Positions 8,749 to 17,906 of a stretch of 64,000 nucleotides of DNA are shown piece by piece; the first letter of the stretch is position 1, and each line of letters begins with the position of its first letter. The notes beneath the pieces are model-generated. The model was not told the DNA's origin. It made no database searches and saw nothing but the letters and a program-made list of their open reading frames with translations. The translations under genes and the position numbers were made by a program. Source of the DNA: CANLBN01 sp050633525. Lineage in GTDB: Bacteria; Pseudomonadota; Gammaproteobacteria; Pseudomonadales; Cellvibrionaceae. The stretch spans positions 1-64,000 of the forward strand of contig JBOEGR010000032.1 in assembly GCA_050633525.1 (NCBI GenBank), read 5' to 3'.

Positions 8749-10233
8749 CTAGTTTGAGCCTGTACTTGTTGGGTTGTTTGGCTGGGTCTCGCCAGCGCTT
8801 GATGGCCTCACTGTTTGATTGAGTGATGGCGCCAGTTCATTGTAAAAAAGCTCGATAGCGACGCGTCTGTTCTTCGCTCTTCCAGCCGCATTGGTATTGT
8901 TGGCAAGGGGTTCACTATCACCACGGCCTTCGGGTAATAAGCGCGCTTTTAAGTCGGCTGAATTACTCATGTATTTGCCGACAGCGCTGGCTCTTGCAAG
9001 AGAAAGATGCCAGTTTGAGGGGTAGCGTGCCGTTCGGATCGCGCTACTATCGGTATGACCTGAGACAATGATTCTACCCGGAATGGTTTCGAGTGCTTTC
9101 GAAATTTTGTCGAGTATTGGTTCGAATGCGGCATTGATATCGGCGCTGCCAGAGGGAAATAATTCCTTCGACTGGAGTACAACGGCGCTACGATTATGAT
9201 AATCATCGACAGTGAGCACGCCACGATCTATTTCTTGTTGTAATAGTTGGCGTAATAACAGGATTTCTTTTCTAATTTGACCTTCAGGTAAGGTCGCTTC
9301 TTTTTGAATAGGGATTAAACGCGCCAGTTCGGTGACAACAACATCGGATTGTTTATTTAATTCTAGTAGCCAATGGTTATAGACCCAGAATGCCCCTAAG
9401 GTTAAGGCCAATGCGAGTAGCCAAATAGGTAAAAAACTGGTTAGTTTACTTTTCTCAGACGTGATGGGCTCAGTTTTAAGAGAGAGTTCTCGATTAAAGC
9501 GATTACGATTCTTAATTAAGACCTGATAGGTATTGGCGCGAATTTTTTCGGCTTTGATTTGGCCGTCTTTATCGATGCGCAGCTTGCCTAGAAAACCTAA
9601 AGACAAACACATATACAATAATTCGATTAAGTCATAACGCTTGGCATCAGCGGTAACTTCGCTATCTAGCATGCTATAGAATTTTTCGCCGCCATAGGTT
9701 TCTTGGTGAAATAAACTGAGCAGTGGTTTTTGACTCCAGCTGCTATTTTCCCCCCAAGGGGTATTTAAAATGGCCTCATCAATGGTCGCACAAAGTGCAT
9801 AAGAGGCACGTTTAACAATATCGTTATCGTTAACGGTTTTTCCTGCTTTATGTGTAAAGTTAGTCACAAGACCGCTGAGGTGCTGCCGTAATGCTTCAGC
9901 TTCAAGGCTGCCGTCCAGTTGCTTTAATTGTGAGACAACTGATAATAAGGGAGAGGCATCTTTTATTAGCTCGGGTACCCCAGGCAAGTCATAAATGGGT
10001 GCGCTATAAATACCATCGATACTGTGGTGTTGCCGTGGCTTAGCACTGTTTGCTTTGTTTCCCGCAGTACTGCCAAAGGGCGAACTCCCACTGCTTTTAC
10101 GGCGTGGGGTTATAACGGTTTTATCGCTATCAACATGTTGTCCCGCTGGCCTTGGTTTGATGACGGTTTTATCGTCATTAACGCTAGCTTTACCGGGTCT
10201 GGGTTTAATGATGGTTTTATCTATATCGCTCAT
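8749..10233 (-). CDS. tssL: T6SS membrane complex protein TssL with OmpA-like domain
   Basis: This 494-residue protein joins a DotU/TssL domain (about 85-275), one membrane segment (about 265-285) and a C-terminal OmpA-like peptidoglycan-binding domain containing SGHTDSSA and GRGDSEP near 390-440. The extreme N-terminus carries three copies of a DKT(I/V)I(K/T)PR motif with the threonines at residues 7, 23 and 39, exactly 16 residues apart. Start 10233 is chosen because its ATG overlaps the tssK stop by one base (TAATG); an upstream in-frame start adds six residues. In Agrobacterium, phosphorylation of an N-terminal TssL threonine recruits Fha, so these repeats are likely phosphorylation sites. 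Confidence 0.94.
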   Translation of the reverse strand: MSDIDKTIIKPRPGKASVNDDKTVIKPRPAGQHVDSDKTVITPRRKSSGSSPFGSTAGNKANSAKPRQHHSIDGIYSAPIYDLPGVPELIKDASPLLSVVSQLKQLDGSLEAEALRQHLSGLVTNFTHKAGKTVNDNDIVKRASYALCATIDEAILNTPWGENSSWSQKPLLSLFHQETYGGEKFYSMLDSEVTADAKRYDLIELLYMCLSLGFLGKLRIDKDGQIKAEKIRANTYQVLIKNRNRFNRELSLKTEPITSEKSKLTSFLPIWLLALALTLGAFWVYNHWLLELNKQSDVVVTELARLIPIQKEATLPEGQIRKEILLLRQLLQQEIDRGVLTVDDYHNRSAVVLQSKELFPSGSADINAAFEPILDKISKALETIPGRIIVSGHTDSSAIRTARYPSNWHLSLARASAVGKYMSNSADLKARLLPEGRGDSEPLANNTNAAGRAKNRRVAIELFYNELAPSLNQTVRPSSAGETQPNNPTSTGSN

Positions 10234-11573
10234 TATGCTCTTATTGCCCAAAACTCAACGTCGAGTTCTGGTAGCTCTCCTGCTATGTGAAAGGCGAATC
10301 CTGCGGACTTTTTGAGGTTTTTCCAGTGATCGCTGGTGTCATCCAGTTCAAAATAAACAAAACCGGCATGATAAGTAATTTCTCTTGGTGCCATTGCGAG
10401 GCTGTTAACAGTGACTCCCGTTAATTGGTTGTTAACGAGGTCTCTAATTGTATCGACCGAGCCAATTTTAAGATGATCGGGCAAGTAAGATTTCAATTCA
10501 TTGGTTGGCATTTTGGCTTTCACCGCCAGAATCAATCGCGTATTGTCTAGCAAGCTACGATCGGAAATAGGCGAGACATAAATACCGTATTGACGTTTTT
10601 CGACAGGTAACGCAATAGCAGTTTGCTCTAATACAGAGCTTAAGTGCATATTGATATTTTGTATCAAGGGCTGGAAGCATTGGTACAAGTCATCGTGATT
10701 ATATTTGGGTACCGGTAGGGGCCTTTTCTCTAATGTGGTAAATGTCGCTAGTTCGCCCATTAGTCCTAGCAGTTCAAAATACAAAAACTCAGGGTGCGTT
10801 TTACTCGCAATATCGTGTAGATGTTGTAGTCGTGGCTCGTAACGGTTGATCATTTGCAGCAGCATAAAGTCAGCAATGGCGGATGAACCACCGCTATTGG
10901 AGCTACTTTGAAAGCGAGCCGACAGTGCGTTACCGCGTTGCTCAAGTAAGCCATTAATATTTTCTAGGTAGTACGATAAAGTTGAGTCTGCCTTGACATT
11001 AATGACGGGAGGCACAAAATTTTTATCGAGAATAACGGCATTCTCAGGTGTGACTTCGATAATGCGAGCAATGGGTAAATAGGTAAAGCCGCCCATCTCT
11101 TCGCTTTCAAGCATAAACCGTAATTGTAGGCGCGCGATTTCAATACGCTCAGTATTGAGGTTGTTACTGCTGTAGTCGTAGGCATCGGTTTCTTCTAATT
11201 TATAACGCCCAATCTGTTGGCTGGCGTTATCGGTGGTGAGAAACTGATAGCCCGGCTGATAAGTCGGTAGTGCTAGATAAATGAGTTGGTTTTTAACTGT
11301 GCTCGGTATTTCTAAAGGGATAGCCTGATTCGCATTAATCAAGCTATCAAAGGTGCAGCCGTCAGGCATAATGCCTTTGACATTGAGCAAAGAAAATTTT
11401 CTTTCGTTGAGTTGAGCTTGATTAATTTCTAAAGTAGAAAAGCCGTAAACAAACGCTTTAATTGCCGTACAGCGTTGTTCGAGTGTATGTTCAAAATACC
11501 GCTCTTGTTGTTGAAAATGGTGAGGGTATAAGTATTGGCTTTCTAGCCACGCAATTTTATTGGTTAATGACAT
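10233..11573 (-). CDS. tssK: T6SS baseplate component TssK
   Basis: This 446-residue protein has the standard TssK length and the characteristic start KIAWLESQYLYPHHFQQQERYFE. TssK links the cytoplasmic baseplate to the TssJLM membrane complex. A good Shine-Dalgarno (AGGAAA) precedes the ATG. The gene lies between tssJ and tssL in the minus-strand operon and overlaps the tssL start by one base, suggesting translational coupling. Confidence 0.94.
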   Translation of the reverse strand: MSLTNKIAWLESQYLYPHHFQQQERYFEHTLEQRCTAIKAFVYGFSTLEINQAQLNERKFSLLNVKGIMPDGCTFDSLINANQAIPLEIPSTVKNQLIYLALPTYQPGYQFLTTDNASQQIGRYKLEETDAYDYSSNNLNTERIEIARLQLRFMLESEEMGGFTYLPIARIIEVTPENAVILDKNFVPPVINVKADSTLSYYLENINGLLEQRGNALSARFQSSSNSGGSSAIADFMLLQMINRYEPRLQHLHDIASKTHPEFLYFELLGLMGELATFTTLEKRPLPVPKYNHDDLYQCFQPLIQNINMHLSSVLEQTAIALPVEKRQYGIYVSPISDRSLLDNTRLILAVKAKMPTNELKSYLPDHLKIGSVDTIRDLVNNQLTGVTVNSLAMAPREITYHAGFVYFELDDTSDHWKNLKKSAGFAFHIAGELPELDVEFWAIRA

Positions 11574-11624
11574 TGTTGTTTCCTAAACTATTTCTGACAT
11601 AAGATCAGTCATGAATGTATTGGT

Positions 11625-12269
11625 CTATTTTCCGAATAAGCCTTTTAGTGCATCTTTAGTGCTGTTGGCCTTTTCTAGAGACTCTGTTCCTTTATCTACA
11701 CCTTTTTCAAGGTCTTCTACTGTGAGAGATGAGTCGCTTTCTTCTTTGTCTTGGGTTTCTGTATTTGTATCGCCCGTGGGCTTTCTATTATCCTTTTCGG
11801 TTTCTTCTTCTACTTTACCGGCAATAATTTCTTTTTCAGAAATGGTAATTTGGTGTTTATAGTGACCGTAAGGCTTGACTTCATAAACATGTTTCCAGCG
11901 TGCATTATCGACATCAATAAAACCGGCTAGTATGACGATAAAACGAGTTGATTTTGTTAGGTCAACGGTATGTTCAATAGTCTGTGATGGTTGTATCGTA
12001 TATTCTGCATCCGATATTAATTCATCACTTAAAAATGTTTTTGCATCATAAAAAGCGCGGTCAAACCCTAAGTTGTCAAAGGTAGATCTTGCCGATAGCT
12101 CATAGATTTTAATCTGTACTGGAGAGGGCCTATTTTTCCCATCAGGGTTAGTTGACGATGTGGCTGATATTGTAATGTCGTCATACGGTTTCCATACTTT
12201 CGCAGTGGTTGAGCAGGCGGCTATATTTAACAAGGTTGTTAATAGTATTAAACAGATAATGCATTTCAT
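11625..12269 (-). CDS. tssJ: T6SS outer-membrane lipoprotein TssJ
   Basis: The 214-residue precursor has a lipoprotein signal and lipobox LNIAAC, with Cys19 as the lipidated residue. The TssJ beta-sandwich domain follows (about 35-150). The last ~60 residues are an acidic, Glu/Lys/Thr-rich, low-complexity tail that typical TssJ proteins of about 150-180 residues lack. The protein would anchor the TssLM complex to the outer membrane. Its ATG overlaps the stop of the fha gene by four bases (ATGA). Confidence 0.88.
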   Translation of the reverse strand: MKCIICLILLTTLLNIAACSTTAKVWKPYDDITISATSSTNPDGKNRPSPVQIKIYELSARSTFDNLGFDRAFYDAKTFLSDELISDAEYTIQPSQTIEHTVDLTKSTRFIVILAGFIDVDNARWKHVYEVKPYGHYKHQITISEKEIIAGKVEEETEKDNRKPTGDTNTETQDKEESDSSLTVEDLEKGVDKGTESLEKANSTKDALKGLFGK

Positions 12270-13504
12270 TTTTTGTTCTTATTGATAATTTGTCTTTCGT
12301 TAATTCGTTTTTGGTGAAGTACTTTTATATTGTCTTCAAAATTCTTTTTGATGATTTTTTTGAAATTCAAGCACTTTTCACTCCATTGTTTTTTATAGGT
12401 ATCCCACTTACCAATGCTGGGTACTAATTTCTCTGCTATATTGGTTCCGTTTTTTTGTTTCTCTTGGTATAGGGTTTCGATCGTAAAGGGCGAGAGTTCT
12501 TCTCTAAAAGAGTCGATGGCTTTGTTGTAGCTTTTATAGATGGCTGCTTGATCTTCCATGAGCTCTTTTTGGCATTTCATGACTTCTAATGGGAATTCTG
12601 AATGTGTCTTTTGTTCGGATGAGAGCAAGGTGAGCAAAAACTCTTCTGCTGTTTTAAATTCAGCAAACGATGAGTAATTCAGCGCTTTCAGCATGCTGTT
12701 ATCATCAAAACATAGCTTAGATTTAATTTTATCGGATTGGTCACGTTGTTTTATCATGCCTGCGATAGAGGCTCTAACACAACGGCCTAAGGCCAGCATA
12801 TTATCTGCATTCAGGTTGGCGTCAACATCTTCTTTGGACATGCCTAGGCCTTTGAGCAAGCTCTTCAGTAGTACGGCCTCTTGGTCAGAAAAATTCAGTG
12901 ATTTCTTTAGCTTCTCGGGTACGTGATGCTTACTTTTTTTCTTTTGAGGGCTGAGTGATGTATCCCAGTTTTCTGGAATAGCCACGTTAGGGGGTAAGAA
13001 ATTTTCATTGATGCTACCCAAGGTTTCTTGTGGCCTTTTTGTTTTAGGCTCTCGGTAACTGTTTGATACTAAAGGCTTATCGCTGACCTTTTGTTTTGGT
13101 TCACTGTTGGTTAAACGGGTGGTAGCATCACTATTAGCCATTTTTCTAGGGGGCTTCGTGGATGTTTTTTTGTTCTCACTGTTTAAAGTGACTTTTAAAA
13201 TATAGTCACCAAGGCGAATAAGGTCGTTGTTGTGTATGTCGACAGAGTTGCCATTTCCAAGAGGCTGGCTTTGATTGTTTAGGTAAGTCCCGTTGGCACT
13301 AGTGTCGGTCAGTGTGAAGGTTTCCCCGATTTTTGTAATGCGCGCATGTTGTCGAGAAATGATTTTCTCATCACAATCTAGGGTTAAGTCGCAGTTACTT
13401 TCTCTGCCAATAATCAATGTTTCGCGATTGCGAAAGGAGACACCGCTATCCAGTAATGTCGCGTTGTTTCTTGGTTTTTGGATGGGTTTTAATTGAATTT
13501 CCAT
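12266..13504 (-). CDS. fha: T6SS FHA-domain protein (Fha/TagH)
   Basis: The protein has 412 residues. An N-terminal forkhead-associated domain contains IIGRESNCDL, ISRQHARI and DTSANGTYLNN, the phosphothreonine-binding signature. A charged linker (about 110-190) precedes the C-terminal T6SS-specific domain. Fha proteins read PpkA-dependent threonine phosphorylation and promote secretion. The ATG at 13504 is preferred; a GTG at 13528 would add eight residues. This is the first gene of the minus-strand operon, divergent from ppkA. Confidence 0.92.
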   Translation of the reverse strand: MEIQLKPIQKPRNNATLLDSGVSFRNRETLIIGRESNCDLTLDCDEKIISRQHARITKIGETFTLTDTSANGTYLNNQSQPLGNGNSVDIHNNDLIRLGDYILKVTLNSENKKTSTKPPRKMANSDATTRLTNSEPKQKVSDKPLVSNSYREPKTKRPQETLGSINENFLPPNVAIPENWDTSLSPQKKKSKHHVPEKLKKSLNFSDQEAVLLKSLLKGLGMSKEDVDANLNADNMLALGRCVRASIAGMIKQRDQSDKIKSKLCFDDNSMLKALNYSSFAEFKTAEEFLLTLLSSEQKTHSEFPLEVMKCQKELMEDQAAIYKSYNKAIDSFREELSPFTIETLYQEKQKNGTNIAEKLVPSIGKWDTYKKQWSEKCLNFKKIIKKNFEDNIKVLHQKRINERQIINKNKK

Positions 13505-14306
13505 TGTTTTATTCGAAAGTCCTATCACATCTTTATTACTTTCTTGGCAGGTAACATGTGTCTGTATACTGCTAAACTCTTTCCGTTTATATCCCTTTTT
13601 ACTACTGGGGCACTTAATAGTATTTAACTATATAAGGTGTATGAGTTTGGAGTCAAATACATCACCTATGTTTTTTAGTTGGCCCTAGCAACGAATGCAT
13701 AGTAAATGAAAAGGCGAAAGTTTGCTCAATAAAAAATGTAAAAATGAGATCTGTGTCATATTTAGGCTTAACTATTTTATTGTTTTTAAAATGACGATTA
13801 TTTTCTCTTCTTTTGGCCCGTAGTCATGATCTTTTTGTTTGAAAATCGATCACCAATGTGTGTTTGCGTTGAAATAGGTGACACCGCTTTGAGCTTTTAG
13901 GGGCGAGTTGATGTGCGTAAAGGTTTTATTTTCTATCAGTGTTCCAATCTGTGACCGAGTTCAAAATAAAATAGGGGCCGACTAGTATATGATCTCTTCA
14001 CTGTTTTAAGTGCTTCTCTTTTGGAACGCTACTGATCAGTCACCATTGAGTAATATGTAGGCGATGTTAGCCGCAGAAGCTCAGTGACAAATGTCTTGGT
14101 GACAAATATACAAATATATAGTGGCACGTCTAGTAAGTGACATATATAGGCCTATATAAAGTAGCAAAGTAAGACACTTAGGCTGGCCTGGTAAGGAAAA
14201 ACAATAGTATTGGCCCAGTATTGATTTGTTAATAATTCTTTTTTGTTGATGAATCGTCGCCTTAATCCTTATCTGATTTATTCACCTCTATTGTTATGTT
14301 GTAGGT
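13505..14306. other. Long divergent intergenic region between fha and ppkA
   Basis: About 800 AT-rich bases without a credible gene separate the two divergent T6SS blocks, so the promoters of both are expected here. No confident sigma-70 or sigma-54 promoter was found. A TGGCACG at 14122 lacks a matching -12 element. The region contains repeated GTGACA motifs and a palindrome at the ppkA-proximal end (separate entry). Confidence 0.6.
14084..14158 (+). promoter_or_regulatory. Candidate operator cluster upstream of ppkA-tssA
   Basis: Three GTGACA(A/T)AT-like words occur at 14084-14092, 14100-14107 (offset one base) and 14137-14145. They run into a perfect 16-base palindrome, TATATAGGCCTATATA, at 14143-14158, about 150 nt before the ppkA start. 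The repetition suggests a regulator site, but no known regulator is matched. Confidence 0.35.
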
Positions 14307-16220
14307 ATGGAAACATTACAATCGCATGATGCAGGCGTACGCGCCACTACAAAAACAAAAGCTAAGGCTGTTGTTTTCTCTTCACGTTATGTCCTTGTTC
14401 GGCGCCTAGCCGAGGGTGGTACAAGCGTACTCTATTTAGCGCGTGATACTTTTAGTGCCAACTCTTTTGTTGTTCTTAAATGCATCCATGCAAATCTATT
14501 GCGATCTGACTCGACGCGAGATATTGCTCGAAGTGAGTTTATGGTGGCAAAGCAGCTTGCTCACCCTAATTTGGTTAGTATCTACGATATTCGCCGAGAT
14601 AAGGGGCTTGAGTACCTTGTAATGGAGTACCTTTCAGGTGACTCCCTTAATAATATTTTGTCCCGCAGTCGCTTTGATTATGGGCGTGCTGTATCGGTAA
14701 TGGACCCCTTGGTTGATGTGCTGATTTATCTGCATGCGCAAGGAGTGGTTCATTCGGATGTTAAGCCAAGCAATATTATTGTTGGTAAAAGCGGTGGTAT
14801 TAAGCTAATTGATTTGGCAAATTGCCGTCAAGATAGCCATGTTAGTAAGCCTAAAGTGAGTATTAAAAGCGAACATTTTTTTGGTTATTCTTTGGATTAT
14901 TCTAGCCCGCAAGTCATCAGCGATCAGCCTGCGACGGCCAGTGATGATGTTTTCTCGCTGGCTTGTGTCCTTTATGAAATGCTTGAAGGTAAGTCTCCCA
15001 TTCCTGCCGAAAAGAAGACGGCAGATATGAATTTATCGTCTATTAAAAAGCCAAGCGCTATCAATGTATTGCAGTGGTTTGTGCTGAAGCGAGCAATGTC
15101 GGTTGATGCGACACAGCGCTACAGCAGTGTGAGTGTTTTTTATCGCCGTTTTAAACAGGCAAGAAGTGTCGTTAAGTTTACCGTCGGCCTTGTTGCGCTG
15201 GTTTTATGTTTGCTTGTAGCTGGTTTTGCTGTTTCTAGTCTTTGGCAAAGCCATCATCATGAGCATCTAAAATACAAGGGCGCATATGATCAGCAGCAAT
15301 CAATGGAGTCCTTGGTTGATACTATTCGACAGCGCCCGCCAATGGAGCGATATCAAGCTCTTGGGCAATTATCATCCTTGCCGACTGCCTTGCGTCAAGG
15401 TGCATTATTAACCTTGCATGATGATGTTGTGTTCCCTGTAACCGCTCACGTTCACGATGCTTTATTTGCCAATGCATCTACACCTGACTATCAGGCTCTG
15501 GATGCCAGCTTGAAAGCCTTGTCTCAATTTTATCCGCAGTCGAGTGCGCTTTTATCCGCTCAGGATACCTTAGCGCAAGAGCAAAAAGTGCTTGTCGACG
15601 GTTTGGTCTTGAGTATTGAAGATGTGGTCGAGGGCGGCCTTTATAATTCCAGCAGTGCGGAGCAGTTTAATTTAGTCGCTCAGCAGTTTTCGGATCTCAA
15701 ATACCTGCACAATATACATTTGGTTGATGTTGTCGATGTAGGGCCTTATTCGCAATCGCTCAATAAGCTAATGACGGAAAAGAGCTGGTTGGAGCTAGGG
15801 GAGCTGTATCAGTTTGCGCGCGATGTTAAGGTTGCTGCGCCAGCCTTTCTGTCGTTGTGGGATGGTTTTGACGTCAAAACAGTGGCGAATGTAGCTGCTT
15901 TTTCACAATATATTAATGGGGGTGATTACACCTTAGCGTCTTTCCCTTCTGATGCGGGTTTGTCTTTTTTTGGGGCAGAATTAAAGCGTCTCAATCGTTC
16001 TATTTCGCGTTCTTTTTACAATAAAGATATTAATCGTTACGCAGATCAGCTCTTAGACCTTAAATCGACATATCGTATTCCTTCGAATTTTAAGCCGTTT
16101 CAAAATACGAACCGTCTACTGCTAAATAAAATTAAAGATAAGATTCGCTTCCATAATGGTAAGCGACAATATAAGTCGGCTAAATCCTTATCGGATTTGT
16201 CACTTAAATTAACTAATTGA
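14307..16220 (+). CDS. ppkA: T6SS Ser/Thr protein kinase PpkA
   Basis: This is a 637-residue Hanks-type kinase. It has a glycine-rich loop LAEGGTSVLYLA (34-45), ATP-anchoring Lys58 in VVLKC, and a catalytic loop HSDVKPSN (149-156) with Asp151. The metal-binding Asp169 sits in DLA rather than DFG. One membrane segment (about 291-312) follows, then a periplasmic domain of about 320 residues with no recognised fold. In T6SS threonine-phosphorylation pathways PpkA phosphorylates Fha or TssL; PppA, Fha and repeat-bearing TssL are all nearby. It is the first gene of the plus-strand T6SS block, with tssA 12 nt downstream. Confidence 0.9.
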   Translation: METLQSHDAGVRATTKTKAKAVVFSSRYVLVRRLAEGGTSVLYLARDTFSANSFVVLKCIHANLLRSDSTRDIARSEFMVAKQLAHPNLVSIYDIRRDKGLEYLVMEYLSGDSLNNILSRSRFDYGRAVSVMDPLVDVLIYLHAQGVVHSDVKPSNIIVGKSGGIKLIDLANCRQDSHVSKPKVSIKSEHFFGYSLDYSSPQVISDQPATASDDVFSLACVLYEMLEGKSPIPAEKKTADMNLSSIKKPSAINVLQWFVLKRAMSVDATQRYSSVSVFYRRFKQARSVVKFTVGLVALVLCLLVAGFAVSSLWQSHHHEHLKYKGAYDQQQSMESLVDTIRQRPPMERYQALGQLSSLPTALRQGALLTLHDDVVFPVTAHVHDALFANASTPDYQALDASLKALSQFYPQSSALLSAQDTLAQEQKVLVDGLVLSIEDVVEGGLYNSSSAEQFNLVAQQFSDLKYLHNIHLVDVVDVGPYSQSLNKLMTEKSWLELGELYQFARDVKVAAPAFLSLWDGFDVKTVANVAAFSQYINGGDYTLASFPSDAGLSFFGAELKRLNRSISRSFYNKDINRYADQLLDLKSTYRIPSNFKPFQNTNRLLLNKIKDKIRFHNGKRQYKSAKSLSDLSLKLTN

Positions 16221-16232
16221 TGTAAGGAAAAG

Positions 16233-17360
16233 ATGTTGCAAGAGTGTATTACTGAAATTGATATTGCCACTATGTTGAAGCCGATAACGGCTGATAAACC
16301 TTTTGTGGGAGATTTGAGAGAAAATATTGCCGTTGATTCTAGTTATCAGCTTTTGCGTAGTGCGCGTTCTGCTGCGCGAAATAATGAGCGAGCAGCACAA
16401 AATGAAGGCGATAGTTCGCCAATTAATGTAGCTGATTGGCAACAGCTTTTGGATGCTGTTCCTGAGGTGTTGTCTGAAGAAAGTAAAGATATTGAGCTGG
16501 TCGCTTGGTATATCGAGGCTTTGACGCGCAAGTTTGGTTTCTTGGGTTTGGCCAGAGGGTTTTCTTTGGCACGTCAGCTAATAGAGACTTACGGTGAGCA
16601 GTTATATCCTCAGCCCGACGAGGATGGTGTTATTTCTCAGTTGTCATCGTTAGCGGGTTTGAATGGTTTTGGTAGTGAGGGCGCATTAATTTACCCCATT
16701 AAAGCGATTCATATTACTCAAGGCGATGCGCCGGGGCCCTTAGCGGTATGGCAGTGTGAGCAAGTATTGGAAGCTGATCGCACGACAGATGCTGAAAAGC
16801 GAGAAGCTCGCTTTAAGCAAAATGGTGTTACTCGTGCTCAGTTAGACGATATCTTGCAAGAAACATCGACTGAATTTTTACAGCAGGTTCAGCAGGAAAT
16901 ACAGATGGCGCTTGAAGAATATAAGCGTTATCAGACGGTATTAGATACCTATGCCCAGCAAGACCCTTTGCCGACGGGGCAAATACTCGACACTTTAGAA
17001 AACTGTTTGAAAGTGTTGTCTTACATTGCCGGTGATCGTTTGAAGAACGTTGGTAAAGCTGATGTTGTTGTAACAGAAAAAACGGAAGATGATTCAACTA
17101 ATAATGCGCCGGTCGCATCGGAGGGTGGGCCTATTTCTGATCGAGAAGATGCACTAAAACGTTTGCGTGAAGTGGCGACATATTTTCGTCGAACTGAACC
17201 GCATTCACCCATTTCGTATTCAATTGAACAAGCTATTCGTTGGAGTAGTTTGCCATTGACGGAACTCATCAAAGAGTTAATACCTGACGACTCTGCGAGA
17301 ACGAAATATCAACATTTGTCAGGTATCGATACTGTAAAAGCCGGCAAGGCTAATGCGTAA
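16233..17360 (+). CDS. tssA: T6SS tail assembly protein TssA (ImpA)
   Basis: The protein has 375 residues. The N-terminal ImpA domain (about 10-150) includes a start of the type LKPITADKPFVGDLRE and the segment SLARQLIETYGEQLYP typical of the family. A C-terminal region has WSSLPLTELIKELIPDD near the end. TssA caps and coordinates polymerisation of the tail sheath and tube. A Shine-Dalgarno AAGGAAAAG lies just before the ATG. The gene is cotranscribed after ppkA and before tssB. Confidence 0.92.
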   Translation: MLQECITEIDIATMLKPITADKPFVGDLRENIAVDSSYQLLRSARSAARNNERAAQNEGDSSPINVADWQQLLDAVPEVLSEESKDIELVAWYIEALTRKFGFLGLARGFSLARQLIETYGEQLYPQPDEDGVISQLSSLAGLNGFGSEGALIYPIKAIHITQGDAPGPLAVWQCEQVLEADRTTDAEKREARFKQNGVTRAQLDDILQETSTEFLQQVQQEIQMALEEYKRYQTVLDTYAQQDPLPTGQILDTLENCLKVLSYIAGDRLKNVGKADVVVTEKTEDDSTNNAPVASEGGPISDREDALKRLREVATYFRRTEPHSPISYSIEQAIRWSSLPLTELIKELIPDDSARTKYQHLSGIDTVKAGKANA

Positions 17361-17397
17361 TTTTTTATAAACTATCAAAAACTAACGGAGTTACCTT

Positions 17398-17904
17398 ATG
17401 GAAAGTATTCATAAAAAACTAAACCGCGTCCGTAAGCCTCGCGTTCACATCAGTTACGATGTTGAGACAGAAGGCGCAACACTTAAAAAAGAGCTTCCAT
17501 TCGTCGTTGGCGTAATGGGTGATTTTTCGGGTGATTCAACAACCCCGCTAAAATCTTTAAAAGATCGTCGCTTTGTACAAATTGATCGCGATAATTTTGA
17601 TGAAGTGCTTAAGAGTATGACGCCAGGTTTGAATATCAAAGTGAAGAATACTTTGAAAGGCGACGACTCTGAGTTTGCTGTTGATCTTAAATTTGAATCA
17701 ATGAAAGATTTTGAGCCAGCTGCCATCGTTGATCAAATTGAGCCCTTAAAGAAATTGCTTGAGACACGTAATAAATTACGTGACTTGTCAACTAAGGCTG
17801 ATCGTTCTGAAGAGTTGGAAGATATTCTGGAACGTGTGTTAAACAATGAGGCAGACTTAAGCGAGTTAGCTAAAGCTGTTGATGCAGAAAAAGAGGAAGC
17901 ATAA
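17398..17904 (+). CDS. tssB: T6SS contractile sheath small subunit TssB
   Basis: This 168-residue protein has the classic TssB/VipA start, with RVHISYDVETEGA followed by LPFVVGVMGDFSG. TssB and TssC form the contractile sheath around the Hcp tube. A clear ACGGAG Shine-Dalgarno precedes the ATG. The stop lies two bases before the tssC1 start, consistent with equimolar production of the two sheath proteins. Confidence 0.96.
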   Translation: MESIHKKLNRVRKPRVHISYDVETEGATLKKELPFVVGVMGDFSGDSTTPLKSLKDRRFVQIDRDNFDEVLKSMTPGLNIKVKNTLKGDDSEFAVDLKFESMKDFEPAAIVDQIEPLKKLLETRNKLRDLSTKADRSEELEDILERVLNNEADLSELAKAVDAEKEEA

Positions 17905-17906
17905 TC

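Noticed and set aside
14121..14137. TGGCACG as a sigma-54 promoter upstream of ppkA
   Set aside because: The -24-like element is good, but no GC-containing -12 element follows at the required spacing.
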